Source: Pseudomonadales bacterium (GTDB lineage: Bacteria; Pseudomonadota; Gammaproteobacteria; Pseudomonadales; Azotimanducaceae). Taken from it: 12,611 nucleotides of DNA. Under the pieces are notes generated by a model. The model was given only the letters and a program-made list of their open reading frames with translations, was not told the DNA's origin and made no database searches. The stretch lies in NCBI GenBank assembly GCA_022448765.1, contig JAKUTI010000056.1:1-12611 (forward strand), given 5' to 3'. A program made the translations under genes and the position numbers. Shown one piece after another: positions 1 through 7,195 of this stretch; within the stretch, counting starts at the first letter, position 1, and each line of letters starts with the position of its first letter.

Positions 1-481
1 ACGCATCAGGAAGCCCGCCCATCTGCTTAATGCCTCCAAGACTGCGTTCGAGCTTCGCCATCAAACGGCGCTTCTGCAGCGCTTCCTTTTTGGTTAGAAG
101 CTCTAGATTGCCGGCTTCAGCCTGCTCCTCTAGGTCCGTCAAGCGCCGTATTGACTGTCGGATGGTCTTATAGTTAGTAAGCATTCCGCCAAGCCAACGT
201 TGATCCACATATGGCATTCCAACCCGCTCTGCTTGCTCACGTATCACCTTTGCGGCGGCTCGTTTCGTGCCCACGAAGAGGACCTTCTTTTTCCTCGCAG
301 CGAGCGAACGAACATATGCCAACGATTCCTCCAGCGCTGGTAGAGTCCGTTCTAGGTTAATCACATGGATACTGTTTCGAGACCCGAAAATGTACGGTGA
401 CATTTTTGGATTCCAATAGCGTGTCTGATGACCAAAGTGCACACCGGCCGCCAACATGTCTCGCATCGTAATTTCAGTCAT
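1..481 (-). CDS. rpsB: 30S ribosomal protein S2, N-terminal 160 codons (partial)
   Basis: The complement strand reads from ATG at 481-479 to the window edge without a stop. S2 is a structural protein of the small ribosomal subunit that helps bind S1 and the mRNA near the platform. The translation begins MTEITMRDMLAAGVHFGHQT and continues with RYWNPKM, YIFGSRNSIHVINLERT, KKVLFVGTKRAA, the WLGGMLTN block and, near the edge, KLERSLGGIKQMGGLPD, all standard S2 signatures in the expected order. E. coli S2 has 241 residues, so about 80 C-terminal residues and any downstream tsf lie outside the window. The start is supported by AAGGA about eight bases upstream (complement of 490-494) and by the canonical N-terminus. 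The gene faces away from map, as in E. coli and Pseudomonas. Identification is essentially certain. Confidence 0.98.
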   Translation of the reverse strand, partial: MTEITMRDMLAAGVHFGHQTRYWNPKMSPYIFGSRNSIHVINLERTLPALEESLAYVRSLAARKKKVLFVGTKRAAAKVIREQAERVGMPYVDQRWLGGMLTNYKTIRQSIRRLTDLEEQAEAGNLELLTKKEALQKRRLMAKLERSLGGIKQMGGLPDA

Positions 482-647
482 TAAGTTGTCCTTGGGTTGT
501 TGACGCATAATGCGCACAAACCGTGCGAAACGCTGAATCCGCCCATGCCAAAGATTGAAGCAAAGGCCACCCGCAACGTCGTTATTACCGCACGGCAGTC
601 AATTTCGCCAAACGAAAGCAGCTCTGCACGCTGTCCTTTATGGCGGG
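482..647 (-). promoter_or_regulatory. rpsB 5' leader, candidate S2 autoregulatory RNA
   Basis: If transcription starts just after the -10 at 654-659, the rpsB mRNA has a leader of about 165 bases. E. coli rpsB also has a leader of roughly this length, through which S2 represses rpsB-tsf translation. Visible elements on the complement strand are a hairpin TTTCG-TTTGG-CGAAA (603-617), a hairpin CGCAC-GGTTT-GTGCG (513-527) and an overlapping alternative hairpin CGCA-TTA-TGCG (504-514). The last two share the same GCG bases and cannot form together. The heptamer AAGGACA occurs at the Shine-Dalgarno site (487-493) and again near the 5' end of the leader (632-638). Regulation by S2 is inferred from the E. 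coli precedent; no fold was computed. Confidence 0.5.
490..494 (-). promoter_or_regulatory. Ribosome binding site of rpsB
   Basis: The complement reads CCCAAGGACAACTTA directly before the ATG. AAGGA sits eight bases from the start codon, close to ideal spacing. It fixes the S2 start and is the clearest Shine-Dalgarno sequence in the window. Confidence 0.8.
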
Positions 648-666
648 GCGCGCTTTATACCATAAT
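638..666 (+). promoter_or_regulatory. Possible map operon promoter
   Basis: CATAAT (661-666) is a reasonable -10 for rightward transcription, with a weak TTATGG (638-643) 17 bases upstream as -35. It would give a map leader of about 30 bases. It overlaps the rpsB extended -10 on the opposite strand. The -35 match is poor, so the call is tentative. Confidence 0.3.
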
Positions 667-684
667 TCCCAATAACCAACCCAA
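654..684 (-). promoter_or_regulatory. rpsB promoter with extended -10 and GC-rich discriminator
   Basis: On the complement strand TGGTATAAA (654-662) is an extended -10 element (TGn followed by TATAAA). It is followed at once by GCGCGCCCCGCC, a GC-rich discriminator typical of ribosomal promoters under stringent (ppGpp/DksA) control. The -35 is not clean: TTGGTT (674-679) has a 14-base spacer and TTGGGT (679-684) a 19-base spacer. The extended -10 would compensate. The predicted start is near 647. Confidence 0.6.
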
Positions 685-702
685 ACCATTGCGGGAAAGA
701 AC

Positions 703-1494
703 ATGACCGTGCGTCTTCGAACCAGAGACGAAATCGAAAAAATGCGAACTGCGGGTCGACTGGCTGCGCAGGTCCTCGAGATGATAGGCGAATACGTAAA
801 CCCAGGAGTGACCACGGAGCAGCTTGATAAGCGATGCCACGATTTCATCGTCAACGACCTCGCATGTATACCCGCGCCTCTGAATTATTCCAACGCTCCT
901 GGTCAGCCCCCGTTTCCAAAGTCAATCTGTACATCCGTCAACCATGTCGTCTGTCACGGTATTCCAACCGAACGAAAAACTCTCAAATTGGGCGACGTCG
1001 TCAACATCGACGTGACCGTGATAAAAGACGGATTTCACGGCGACACGAGCAAGATGTATTTCGTAGGCCAACCGAGTGTACTCGCGCAACGACTCGTCAA
1101 AGTAACTCAAGAATGTCTATACCGTGGTATTCGACAAGTTCATCCAGGCGCACATCTCGGCGATATAGGGCACGCGATCCAACAACACGCTGAAGCCAAC
1201 CGCTTCACTGTGGTTAGGGAATTTTGCGGCCACGGCATTGGTGACCGTTTTCATGACGAGCCTCAAATTCTTCATTATGGACGTCCCGGGGTAGGACTAG
1301 AAATTCAATCTGGGATGACCTTCACTATCGAGCCGATGATCAATGCGGGGAAGCGTCACGTAAAACTTCTACCAGACCATTGGACGGTTGTTACCAAGGA
1401 TCACAAACTGTCCGCTCAGTGGGAACACACTATCTTGGTCACAGACCGAGGAGCTGAAGTCATGACCCTACGTGATGAAGAAAAAGAAGCCTGA
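703..1494 (+). CDS. map: Type I methionine aminopeptidase
   Basis: Cytoplasmic metalloenzyme that removes the N-terminal methionine from new proteins whose second residue is small. The 263-residue protein matches the E. coli enzyme (264). All five metal ligands are visible: D103 (NIDVTV), D114 (HGDTS), H177 (CGHGIG), E210 (FTIEPM) and E241 (QWEHT); the substrate-contacting histidine is H85 (VCHGIP). The ATG is preceded by GGGAAAG (693-699), a modest ribosome binding site, and the N-terminus fits the family. It is the first gene of the rightward cluster and lies head to head with rpsB, as in E. coli. Its last codons overlap the start of glnD by 20-23 bases, which suggests translational coupling. 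Identification is secure. Confidence 0.97.
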   Translation: MTVRLRTRDEIEKMRTAGRLAAQVLEMIGEYVNPGVTTEQLDKRCHDFIVNDLACIPAPLNYSNAPGQPPFPKSICTSVNHVVCHGIPTERKTLKLGDVVNIDVTVIKDGFHGDTSKMYFVGQPSVLAQRLVKVTQECLYRGIRQVHPGAHLGDIGHAIQQHAEANRFTVVREFCGHGIGDRFHDEPQILHYGRPGVGLEIQSGMTFTIEPMINAGKRHVKLLPDHWTVVTKDHKLSAQWEHTILVTDRGAEVMTLRDEEKEA

Positions 1495-4117
1495 CCCGTC
1501 TCCGGTCGACGTTGCCGGGCTCAAACGACGAATCGCGCGGGCAGAGGACGTCTTAGCCAAACGGTTCTGGGAGGGCGAGGATGCCGAGACGCTTGTGCGG
1601 GAAAGGTCCGGTTTCATCGACGCGTTTCTTGCAGAAATATGGCAACACTGGTTCGAATACAAACAAGACGTCGCCCTACTCGCGATTGGCGGGTACGGCC
1701 GTGGTGAGTTACACCCATACTCCGATATCGACCTGCTCATACTTGTCAAAAACGTTCGTCTAAAAGACTCAGATATCGAGCAGTTCGTTCAATTGCTCTG
1801 GGATCTGAAACTCGATATTGGCCATAGTGTACGCACCATCAGCGAATGCCGCTCGGAAGCATCGAAGAATGCGTCGGTGGTTACTTCTCTTTATGAACGT
1901 CGCTATCTCGCAGGATCACAGGCTCTCGCCTCGAAACTGAATCGTTTCTTGGATCGAAAAAATTTCTGGCCCAGTTCACGCTTCTTTGAAGCTAAGAGCG
2001 CTGAGCAATCCGATCGTCATGCCAGATTTAACCACGTCGAATACGACCTGGAGCCAAATATCAAAGGGTCACCAGGCGGGTTGAGAGATATTCAAACGAT
2101 CAGTTGGATCGCCCAGCGACACTTAGAAACTTCCCGTTTGACAGAACTGATTCGATTGGGTTTTTTAACAAAGCTCGAATGCGATTGGCTAGAAGATGGT
2201 CGTCGATTTCTGTGGATGGTGCGCTTTGGACTGCACTTGTTGGCTGCGCGCGGAGAGGACCGCTTGCTATTTCATCACCAACGCGAGCTTGCGAAACGAT
2301 TCGGCTATGTCGATTCAGAGGGAATGCTCGCGGTCGAGATATTCATGAACGACTATTATCGCCATGTATTAGAGCTTCGCGAAGTAAACGATATTCTGTT
2401 CCAGCACTTCGAAGAAGCAATCGCTCAATCGGCCCGCCGACCAAAGATCGAGGTGGTAAATCCAAGATTTCAGATCCACAACGATTACATCGAAGTGACG
2501 TCCGATGATGTATTCACGATGCATCCACCTGCCCTAATTGAGATTTTCGTGATCATGGCAAATAGAACGGACATTGCCGGCGTTAGGGCGACGACAATCC
2601 GCCTTATTCGTCGACATTTAGATCTCATCGACAACGATTTTCGTCGAAATCCTCAGGTCACTAGTTTATTCATTGCCCTGTTGAGAGCACCCTACACGCT
2701 CGTCAGTCAGCTGACTCGAATGCGACGCTACGGCGTTCTAGGACGGTATATCCCCGAGTTCGGACAGGTGATCGGTCAAATGCAGCATGACCTTTTTCAC
2801 ATCTACACTGTCGACGCCCACACGATGATGGTGATCCGCAACATGCGACGATTTCACCAAGGAACAACTCGAGACGATTTTCCTGTCGCTTGGAGAACTG
2901 CAAACAATCTACCCAAGATCGAATTGTTATACATAGCTGGGCTATTTCACGACATCGGCAAAGGGCGTGGAGGTGATCATTCAGCGCTAGGGTCGATCGA
3001 TGTAACCGAATTTTGCCAACGCCACAAATTACCTCCCGGCGATGTCGAATTGGTTGCTTGGCTTGTAAGCAACCACCTGGATATGTCGACGACTGCGCAG
3101 CGCAAGGACATTCACGACCCCGAAGTTGTAATCGAATTCGCCCAAAAAGTAGCGTCGGAGGAAAGACTCGATTATCTCTACACCCTGACCGTTGCCGATA
3201 TTACCGCTACAAACCCCACGCTATGGAACAGCTGGCGTGCGACGCTGATGCGCCGTCTCTACTTTGAAACGAAAAAAGCTCTGCAGCGAGGCTTTTCCAA
3301 TCCCGCGATGCGAATCGATTACATCAACGACCGTAAAGCGACGGCGTATTCGGTGTTGGCCGAGCAAGGAATGGCAGCAGGCAAAGCTGAGAGCATTTGG
3401 AACGACCCTGGCCACGACTTTTTCCTACGACACTCGGGCGTACAAATTGCTCATATCACCAATGAGATTGGCAATTACGACGACGAACAAAGCGGTCCAC
3501 TTATCCTGGTTTTAGATATAGTTGGTGAAGTCAGTGCAGAAGGGGCGACGGAAATATTCTTATACTGCCGTAACCGGGCGCATCTCTTTGCCGACAGCGT
3601 GGTAACGCTCGACCACCTGGGTCTACACGTCGTCGCCGCCAGTATTGCCACCAGCGCAAGCGATTTTTGCTTCAACTCCTACATCGTGCTGGAAGATGAC
3701 GGTACGCCCGTTAGAACGTCTGAGCGGAAACACGAAGTTCTCGAACGACTTGGTGATGCCCTCGTTCGAGAGACGAGGCCATCAATCAGCCCTCGTAGAA
3801 AAGTATCGCAACGCCTAAAACAATTCGTGACCCGAACCGACGTCCTAATCACGAATCCCAGCGACAGCGTCGATTCGATCCTCCAGATCGTTTCTTCGGA
3901 CCGGCAAGGATTGCTGTCAGTGATTGGAAGCCTCTTCGTCGACCTAGATATCGTCGTGCACCAGGCACGTATCACAACGCTCGGCGAGCGGGTCGAAGAT
4001 GTTTTTCACATCAGCGACATAGAGGGAAATCGAATTCTAGACCGCGCCCGGATAAGCCAGATCGTCTCCAGTTTGGAACAAACAATCGATTCCGAGATAA
4101 CCGAGGCCGTTGCGTGA
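1472..4117 (+). CDS. glnD: Bifunctional PII uridylyltransferase / uridylyl-removing enzyme
   Basis: GlnD is the cytoplasmic glutamine sensor of the nitrogen cascade. At low glutamine it uridylylates PII (GlnB/GlnK); at high glutamine it removes UMP. At 881 residues it is close to E. coli GlnD (890). Domains in order: nucleotidyltransferase with GGYGRGEL (73-80) and the metal-binding SDID (D85, D87); the GlnD linker with EPNIKGSPGGLRD; the HD hydrolase with HDIGKG (H493, D494) and DH at 502-503; and two C-terminal ACT glutamine-binding domains at about 678-760 and 802-875. All catalytic residues are present, so both activities should be intact. The start is GTG 1472 or the adjoining ATG 1475; neither has a Shine-Dalgarno sequence at normal distance. 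Both lie inside map, so translation is probably coupled. The stop overlaps the dapC start as GTGA. Confidence 0.97.
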   Translation: MMKKKKPDPSPVDVAGLKRRIARAEDVLAKRFWEGEDAETLVRERSGFIDAFLAEIWQHWFEYKQDVALLAIGGYGRGELHPYSDIDLLILVKNVRLKDSDIEQFVQLLWDLKLDIGHSVRTISECRSEASKNASVVTSLYERRYLAGSQALASKLNRFLDRKNFWPSSRFFEAKSAEQSDRHARFNHVEYDLEPNIKGSPGGLRDIQTISWIAQRHLETSRLTELIRLGFLTKLECDWLEDGRRFLWMVRFGLHLLAARGEDRLLFHHQRELAKRFGYVDSEGMLAVEIFMNDYYRHVLELREVNDILFQHFEEAIAQSARRPKIEVVNPRFQIHNDYIEVTSDDVFTMHPPALIEIFVIMANRTDIAGVRATTIRLIRRHLDLIDNDFRRNPQVTSLFIALLRAPYTLVSQLTRMRRYGVLGRYIPEFGQVIGQMQHDLFHIYTVDAHTMMVIRNMRRFHQGTTRDDFPVAWRTANNLPKIELLYIAGLFHDIGKGRGGDHSALGSIDVTEFCQRHKLPPGDVELVAWLVSNHLDMSTTAQRKDIHDPEVVIEFAQKVASEERLDYLYTLTVADITATNPTLWNSWRATLMRRLYFETKKALQRGFSNPAMRIDYINDRKATAYSVLAEQGMAAGKAESIWNDPGHDFFLRHSGVQIAHITNEIGNYDDEQSGPLILVLDIVGEVSAEGATEIFLYCRNRAHLFADSVVTLDHLGLHVVAASIATSASDFCFNSYIVLEDDGTPVRTSERKHEVLERLGDALVRETRPSISPRRKVSQRLKQFVTRTDVLITNPSDSVDSILQIVSSDRQGLLSVIGSLFVDLDIVVHQARITTLGERVEDVFHISDIEGNRILDRARISQIVSSLEQTIDSEITEAVA

Positions 4118-5304
4118 ATCCCCACCTAGTAAAGCTACTTCCTTACCCTTTCGAGCGCTTGAACGAACTCAAGACGGGACTGATAACACGTGCGAGGAGC
4201 CCGCACGTATCCCTGTCTCTCGGGGAACCGAATCATTCGCCGCCTAATTTCGCATTAGAAACCCTTACTGACCGAAGTATTCTGGAGTCGGGGTTGACAA
4301 AATATCCAACGTCGCGCGGAAGTATCGAGGTCCGCAACGCCATCGCAGAATGGTTGGCGCGACGATTCCGGATTCATGCTGACCCTGACCGCCATGTTTT
4401 GCCCGTCAACGGAACTCGAGAAGCTCTATTTTCTTTCGGCCAAACGATATTGAGTGGTGCTTCAAACAGCTACACACTGCTTCCTAACCCGCTTTATCAA
4501 ATTTACGAAGGTGCGGCGCTACTAAGGGGATCGACGCCCTTCTACGTACCAAGTACCGATACACCGAATTTCGACACGGTAGACAAAAAAACTTGGGATC
4601 GCTGCGAACTCCTATACATCTGTTCTCCCGGAAACCCTTCAGGAGCATTTATCGACAGGGACGTGCTGGGAACACTGATCGAGCTTGCCCATAAACACGA
4701 CTTCGTCATCGCCGCCGACGAGTGCTATTCCGAAATTTACTATCGCGAAAATGAACCGCCCATAGGCCTCCTTGAAGTCGCAACGGAACTCGGAATAAAT
4801 GACTTCGATCGTTGCGTGATCTTCCACAGTCTCTCAAAACGTTCAAATTGTCCGGGATTACGTTCCGGATTCGTCGCGGGGGATGCCAACATTATCGATC
4901 GATATTTCAAATACCGCACATATCACGGTTGCGCAATGCCCGCGCACGTACAACAGGTGAGTTCTCGCATTTGGCAGGACGAACAACACGTCGTGGCAAA
5001 CCGTCAGGCCTACCGCGAAAAATTTGACGCAGTTAATCCAGTCCTTTCCCAATTCTTCGACACCGAAATTCCACCTGGAGGTTTCTACTACTGGCTTCCA
5101 TTGCCAGGCGACGACGAATCGTTCACAAGGGATCTTTTCGTCGCCGAGAACATTACGGTCCTTCCAGGTCAATACCTCGGGAGGGATTGGCAAGGAATAA
5201 ATCCCGGTCGCGGTCGTATAAGAATAGCGCTGGTCGCACCCATCTCCGAGTGCATTGATGCGGTTACAAGGCTGACACGTTTCGCTGGTGGCTATTACGG
5301 ATGA
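4114..5304 (+). CDS. dapC: N-succinyldiaminopimelate aminotransferase
   Basis: A PLP-dependent class I aminotransferase that converts N-succinyl-2-amino-6-ketopimelate and glutamate to N-succinyl-LL-diaminopimelate in lysine and peptidoglycan-precursor synthesis. The 396 residues show N174 (SPGNPSG), D202 and Y205 (ADECYSEIY), the Schiff-base lysine K242 (SLSKRSNCPGLRSGF) and a C-terminal substrate arginine in GRIRIALV (368-370). The N-terminus, MNPHLVKLLPYPFERL, is typical of the proteobacterial DapC subfamily, which supports the GTG start. GAGG (4103-4106) lies seven bases before that GTG. The gene overlaps glnD by four bases (GTGA) and dapE by four bases (ATGA). Close aminotransferases can be hard to tell apart, but the N-terminus and the dapE neighbour favour DapC strongly. 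Confidence 0.93.
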   Translation: MNPHLVKLLPYPFERLNELKTGLITRARSPHVSLSLGEPNHSPPNFALETLTDRSILESGLTKYPTSRGSIEVRNAIAEWLARRFRIHADPDRHVLPVNGTREALFSFGQTILSGASNSYTLLPNPLYQIYEGAALLRGSTPFYVPSTDTPNFDTVDKKTWDRCELLYICSPGNPSGAFIDRDVLGTLIELAHKHDFVIAADECYSEIYYRENEPPIGLLEVATELGINDFDRCVIFHSLSKRSNCPGLRSGFVAGDANIIDRYFKYRTYHGCAMPAHVQQVSSRIWQDEQHVVANRQAYREKFDAVNPVLSQFFDTEIPPGGFYYWLPLPGDDESFTRDLFVAENITVLPGQYLGRDWQGINPGRGRIRIALVAPISECIDAVTRLTRFAGGYYG

Positions 5305-6434
5305 CTGAAGTATTCGATCTCACCTGCGACCTCATTAGCTGTTCCTCGGAAACTCCGGACGACGGAGGTTGTCAGCAACTCATTGCGGAAAGACTTGAGA
5401 CCACGGGGTTCAGTATTAACCACCTTCCTTTCGGACCCGTAAGCAACATGTGGGCGAGGATTGGGGGCGGCGAACCGCTCGTGGTCTTCGCTGGACACAC
5501 GGACGTCGTTCCCCCTGGCCCAATAAACCAATGGAAATCGCCGCCCTTTCAACCAACCGTCCACGGGCAATACCTATACGGCCGAGGTGCGGCGGACATG
5601 AAATCGAGTCTCGCTGCGATGGTCGTGGCGACAGAGCGATTCGTGCTAGGCCATCCCGACCATGCCGGATCCATAGGGTTCCTGATAACAAGCGACGAGG
5701 AAGGTGAAGCTCGGGACGGCACCGTAAAAGTTATCGATTATCTAGAAAAACAGGGTACTCAAATCGATATGTGCGTGGTCGGCGAACCATCGTCTGCGGA
5801 AAAAATCGGCGATGTCGTGAGGGTTGGTCGCCGAGGATCTCTCAATGGCCTGGTACGTTTTATCGGTGAACAAGGCCATGTCGCCTATCCGGACCAAACG
5901 CGTAATCCAATCCACGCTGCGATCACCGCTCTAGCCCAACTCGTTACAAGGGATTGGGATTCGGGCAATGAGCACTTCCCACCGACCACCTTCCAAATAT
6001 CTAACATGAGCGCGGGCACGGGGGCGGAAAACGTTATTCCGGGTGAACTCCACGCTCGGTTCAACTTTAGGTTTAACACAGAACAAAACGACCAAACACT
6101 AAAAGAGATCGTGGAAAATCACTTACTCCATATCGATCCCGGATTTGAGGTCACATTCGATTGGCGACTGTCGGGACAACCATTTTTGACTAAGCAGGGA
6201 AGGCTGCTCGAAGCCGTACAGGCCGCCATACGAAATGTGGCGTCGCTAGAGCCCGAGCTGTCGACGTCTGGAGGAACATCTGACGGCCGATTCATAGCGC
6301 CCACCGGGGCGGAAGTGGTTGAGTTGGGTCCCGTCAACGCGTCCATTCACAAAATTAACGAACGCGTGCTTATTGATGATCTGGAACCACTCGCAAGAAT
6401 GTATGAACACATCCTCTTTCGCCTACTATGTTGA
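5301..6434 (+). CDS. dapE: Succinyl-diaminopimelate desuccinylase
   Basis: A zinc-dependent M20-family hydrolase that cleaves N-succinyl-LL-diaminopimelate to succinate and LL-diaminopimelate, the step after DapC. The 377 residues match the E. coli length (375). Ligands and catalytic residues are all in place: H66 and D68 (GHTDVVPPG), bridging D99 (GRGAADMK), general base E133 and ligand E134 (SDEEGEA), E162 (VGEPSS) and H350 in SIHKINE. The C-terminal block TSGGTSDGRFIAPTGAEVVE is a DapE hallmark that separates it from ArgE and carboxypeptidases. The ATG overlaps the dapC stop (ATGA). The stop lies seven bases inside gspN. The dapD succinylase, which supplies the pathway upstream, is not in this window. 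Confidence 0.97.
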   Translation: MTEVFDLTCDLISCSSETPDDGGCQQLIAERLETTGFSINHLPFGPVSNMWARIGGGEPLVVFAGHTDVVPPGPINQWKSPPFQPTVHGQYLYGRGAADMKSSLAAMVVATERFVLGHPDHAGSIGFLITSDEEGEARDGTVKVIDYLEKQGTQIDMCVVGEPSSAEKIGDVVRVGRRGSLNGLVRFIGEQGHVAYPDQTRNPIHAAITALAQLVTRDWDSGNEHFPPTTFQISNMSAGTGAENVIPGELHARFNFRFNTEQNDQTLKEIVENHLLHIDPGFEVTFDWRLSGQPFLTKQGRLLEAVQAAIRNVASLEPELSTSGGTSDGRFIAPTGAEVVELGPVNASIHKINERVLIDDLEPLARMYEHILFRLLC

Positions 6435-7165
6435 GATTTCGCTACCTCTTGCTCATCGGGTTGGTTTTTTTTCTTTCGTTCCTCGTTATCTTTCTGCCAG
6501 CAAGCTCTATACGTCTTGTAACGAATGGAATACCACAGTTAGACATATCGGCAACCAAGGGAAGTATTTGGCTGGGAAGCGGGCAGTTGCGAGTGAGCAA
6601 TCAGTACTTGGGTGCATTACGGTGGTCCATTCAGCCAATCCGATTAGTTCTTGGCAAACTCGACGTCGTATGGATGCTGGAAGATCAAGATCACGCCTTC
6701 GAGGGCAAAGCGACAATGCGGTTAGGCGCGACTTCATTCTCCTTCGACGGGTTAATAAAGCCTCAAACGATCAATCGTGTACTTGCCCCATACGAGTTGC
6801 TTTTGACCGGCGGGCTTGAGCTCAAATCGGTTAAAGCAACGGTCGAACGAAACGAAGGTCAGGTCGTCGGCATCCAAGGAAATATCCGCTGGGACGGTGG
6901 GACGGTACGGTACCGCATGGCGAATCAAAGGCATCAACGCGAATTACCCGCGTTGCTCGGAAAGCTCCAAACGACCGAAGGCATTCCTTCGATCACCATT
7001 AGGTCCGAGATGGAAGACACACCACTATTGCAAGCAAGGCTCGACAATGACGGCTGGGTCCACATAGGCATCACTAAACGATTCACGCAACTGGTTGGTC
7101 AGCCCTGGAGGGGCAACGAATCGGACGCCGCTATCGTGATGGAGGTGTCGGAAAAACTTCTTTAA
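6428..7165 (+). CDS. gspN: Type II secretion system protein N
   Basis: The 245-residue protein has one N-terminal membrane segment (about residues 6-24, LLLIGLVFFLSFLVIFLPA) followed by a beta-rich periplasmic region, the layout of GspN. Family-like motifs are GSIWLGSG (45-52), LRWSIQP (64-70), a central LTGGLEL, and GNIRWDGGTVRYR (141-153). GspN is an accessory inner-membrane component of some type II systems. Its exact role is poorly defined, and it is dispensable in several species. The ATG overlaps the end of dapE by seven bases and has no Shine-Dalgarno sequence, so translation probably depends on ribosomes leaving dapE. Eight consecutive T bases (6465-6472) encode part of the membrane helix. 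The family call rests on motif pattern and on the gspC-gspD neighbours. Confidence 0.85.
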   Translation: MLRFRYLLLIGLVFFLSFLVIFLPASSIRLVTNGIPQLDISATKGSIWLGSGQLRVSNQYLGALRWSIQPIRLVLGKLDVVWMLEDQDHAFEGKATMRLGATSFSFDGLIKPQTINRVLAPYELLLTGGLELKSVKATVERNEGQVVGIQGNIRWDGGTVRYRMANQRHQRELPALLGKLQTTEGIPSITIRSEMEDTPLLQARLDNDGWVHIGITKRFTQLVGQPWRGNESDAAIVMEVSEKLL

Positions 7166-7195
7166 AATTGTTCCTCCAATTCTCAGCCACCGCCG

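Noticed and set aside
497..706. Plus-strand 69-codon frame in the rpsB-map intergenic region
   Set aside because: It is antisense to the rpsB leader, has no ribosome binding site, and its translation resembles no family. The region is explained by two divergent promoters and the leader.
4114..5304. Alternative call of dapC as a general aspartate/alanine aminotransferase
   Set aside because: The N-terminus MNPHLVKLLPYPFERL, the SLSKRSN lysine motif and the overlap with dapE all point to the succinyl-diaminopimelate subfamily.
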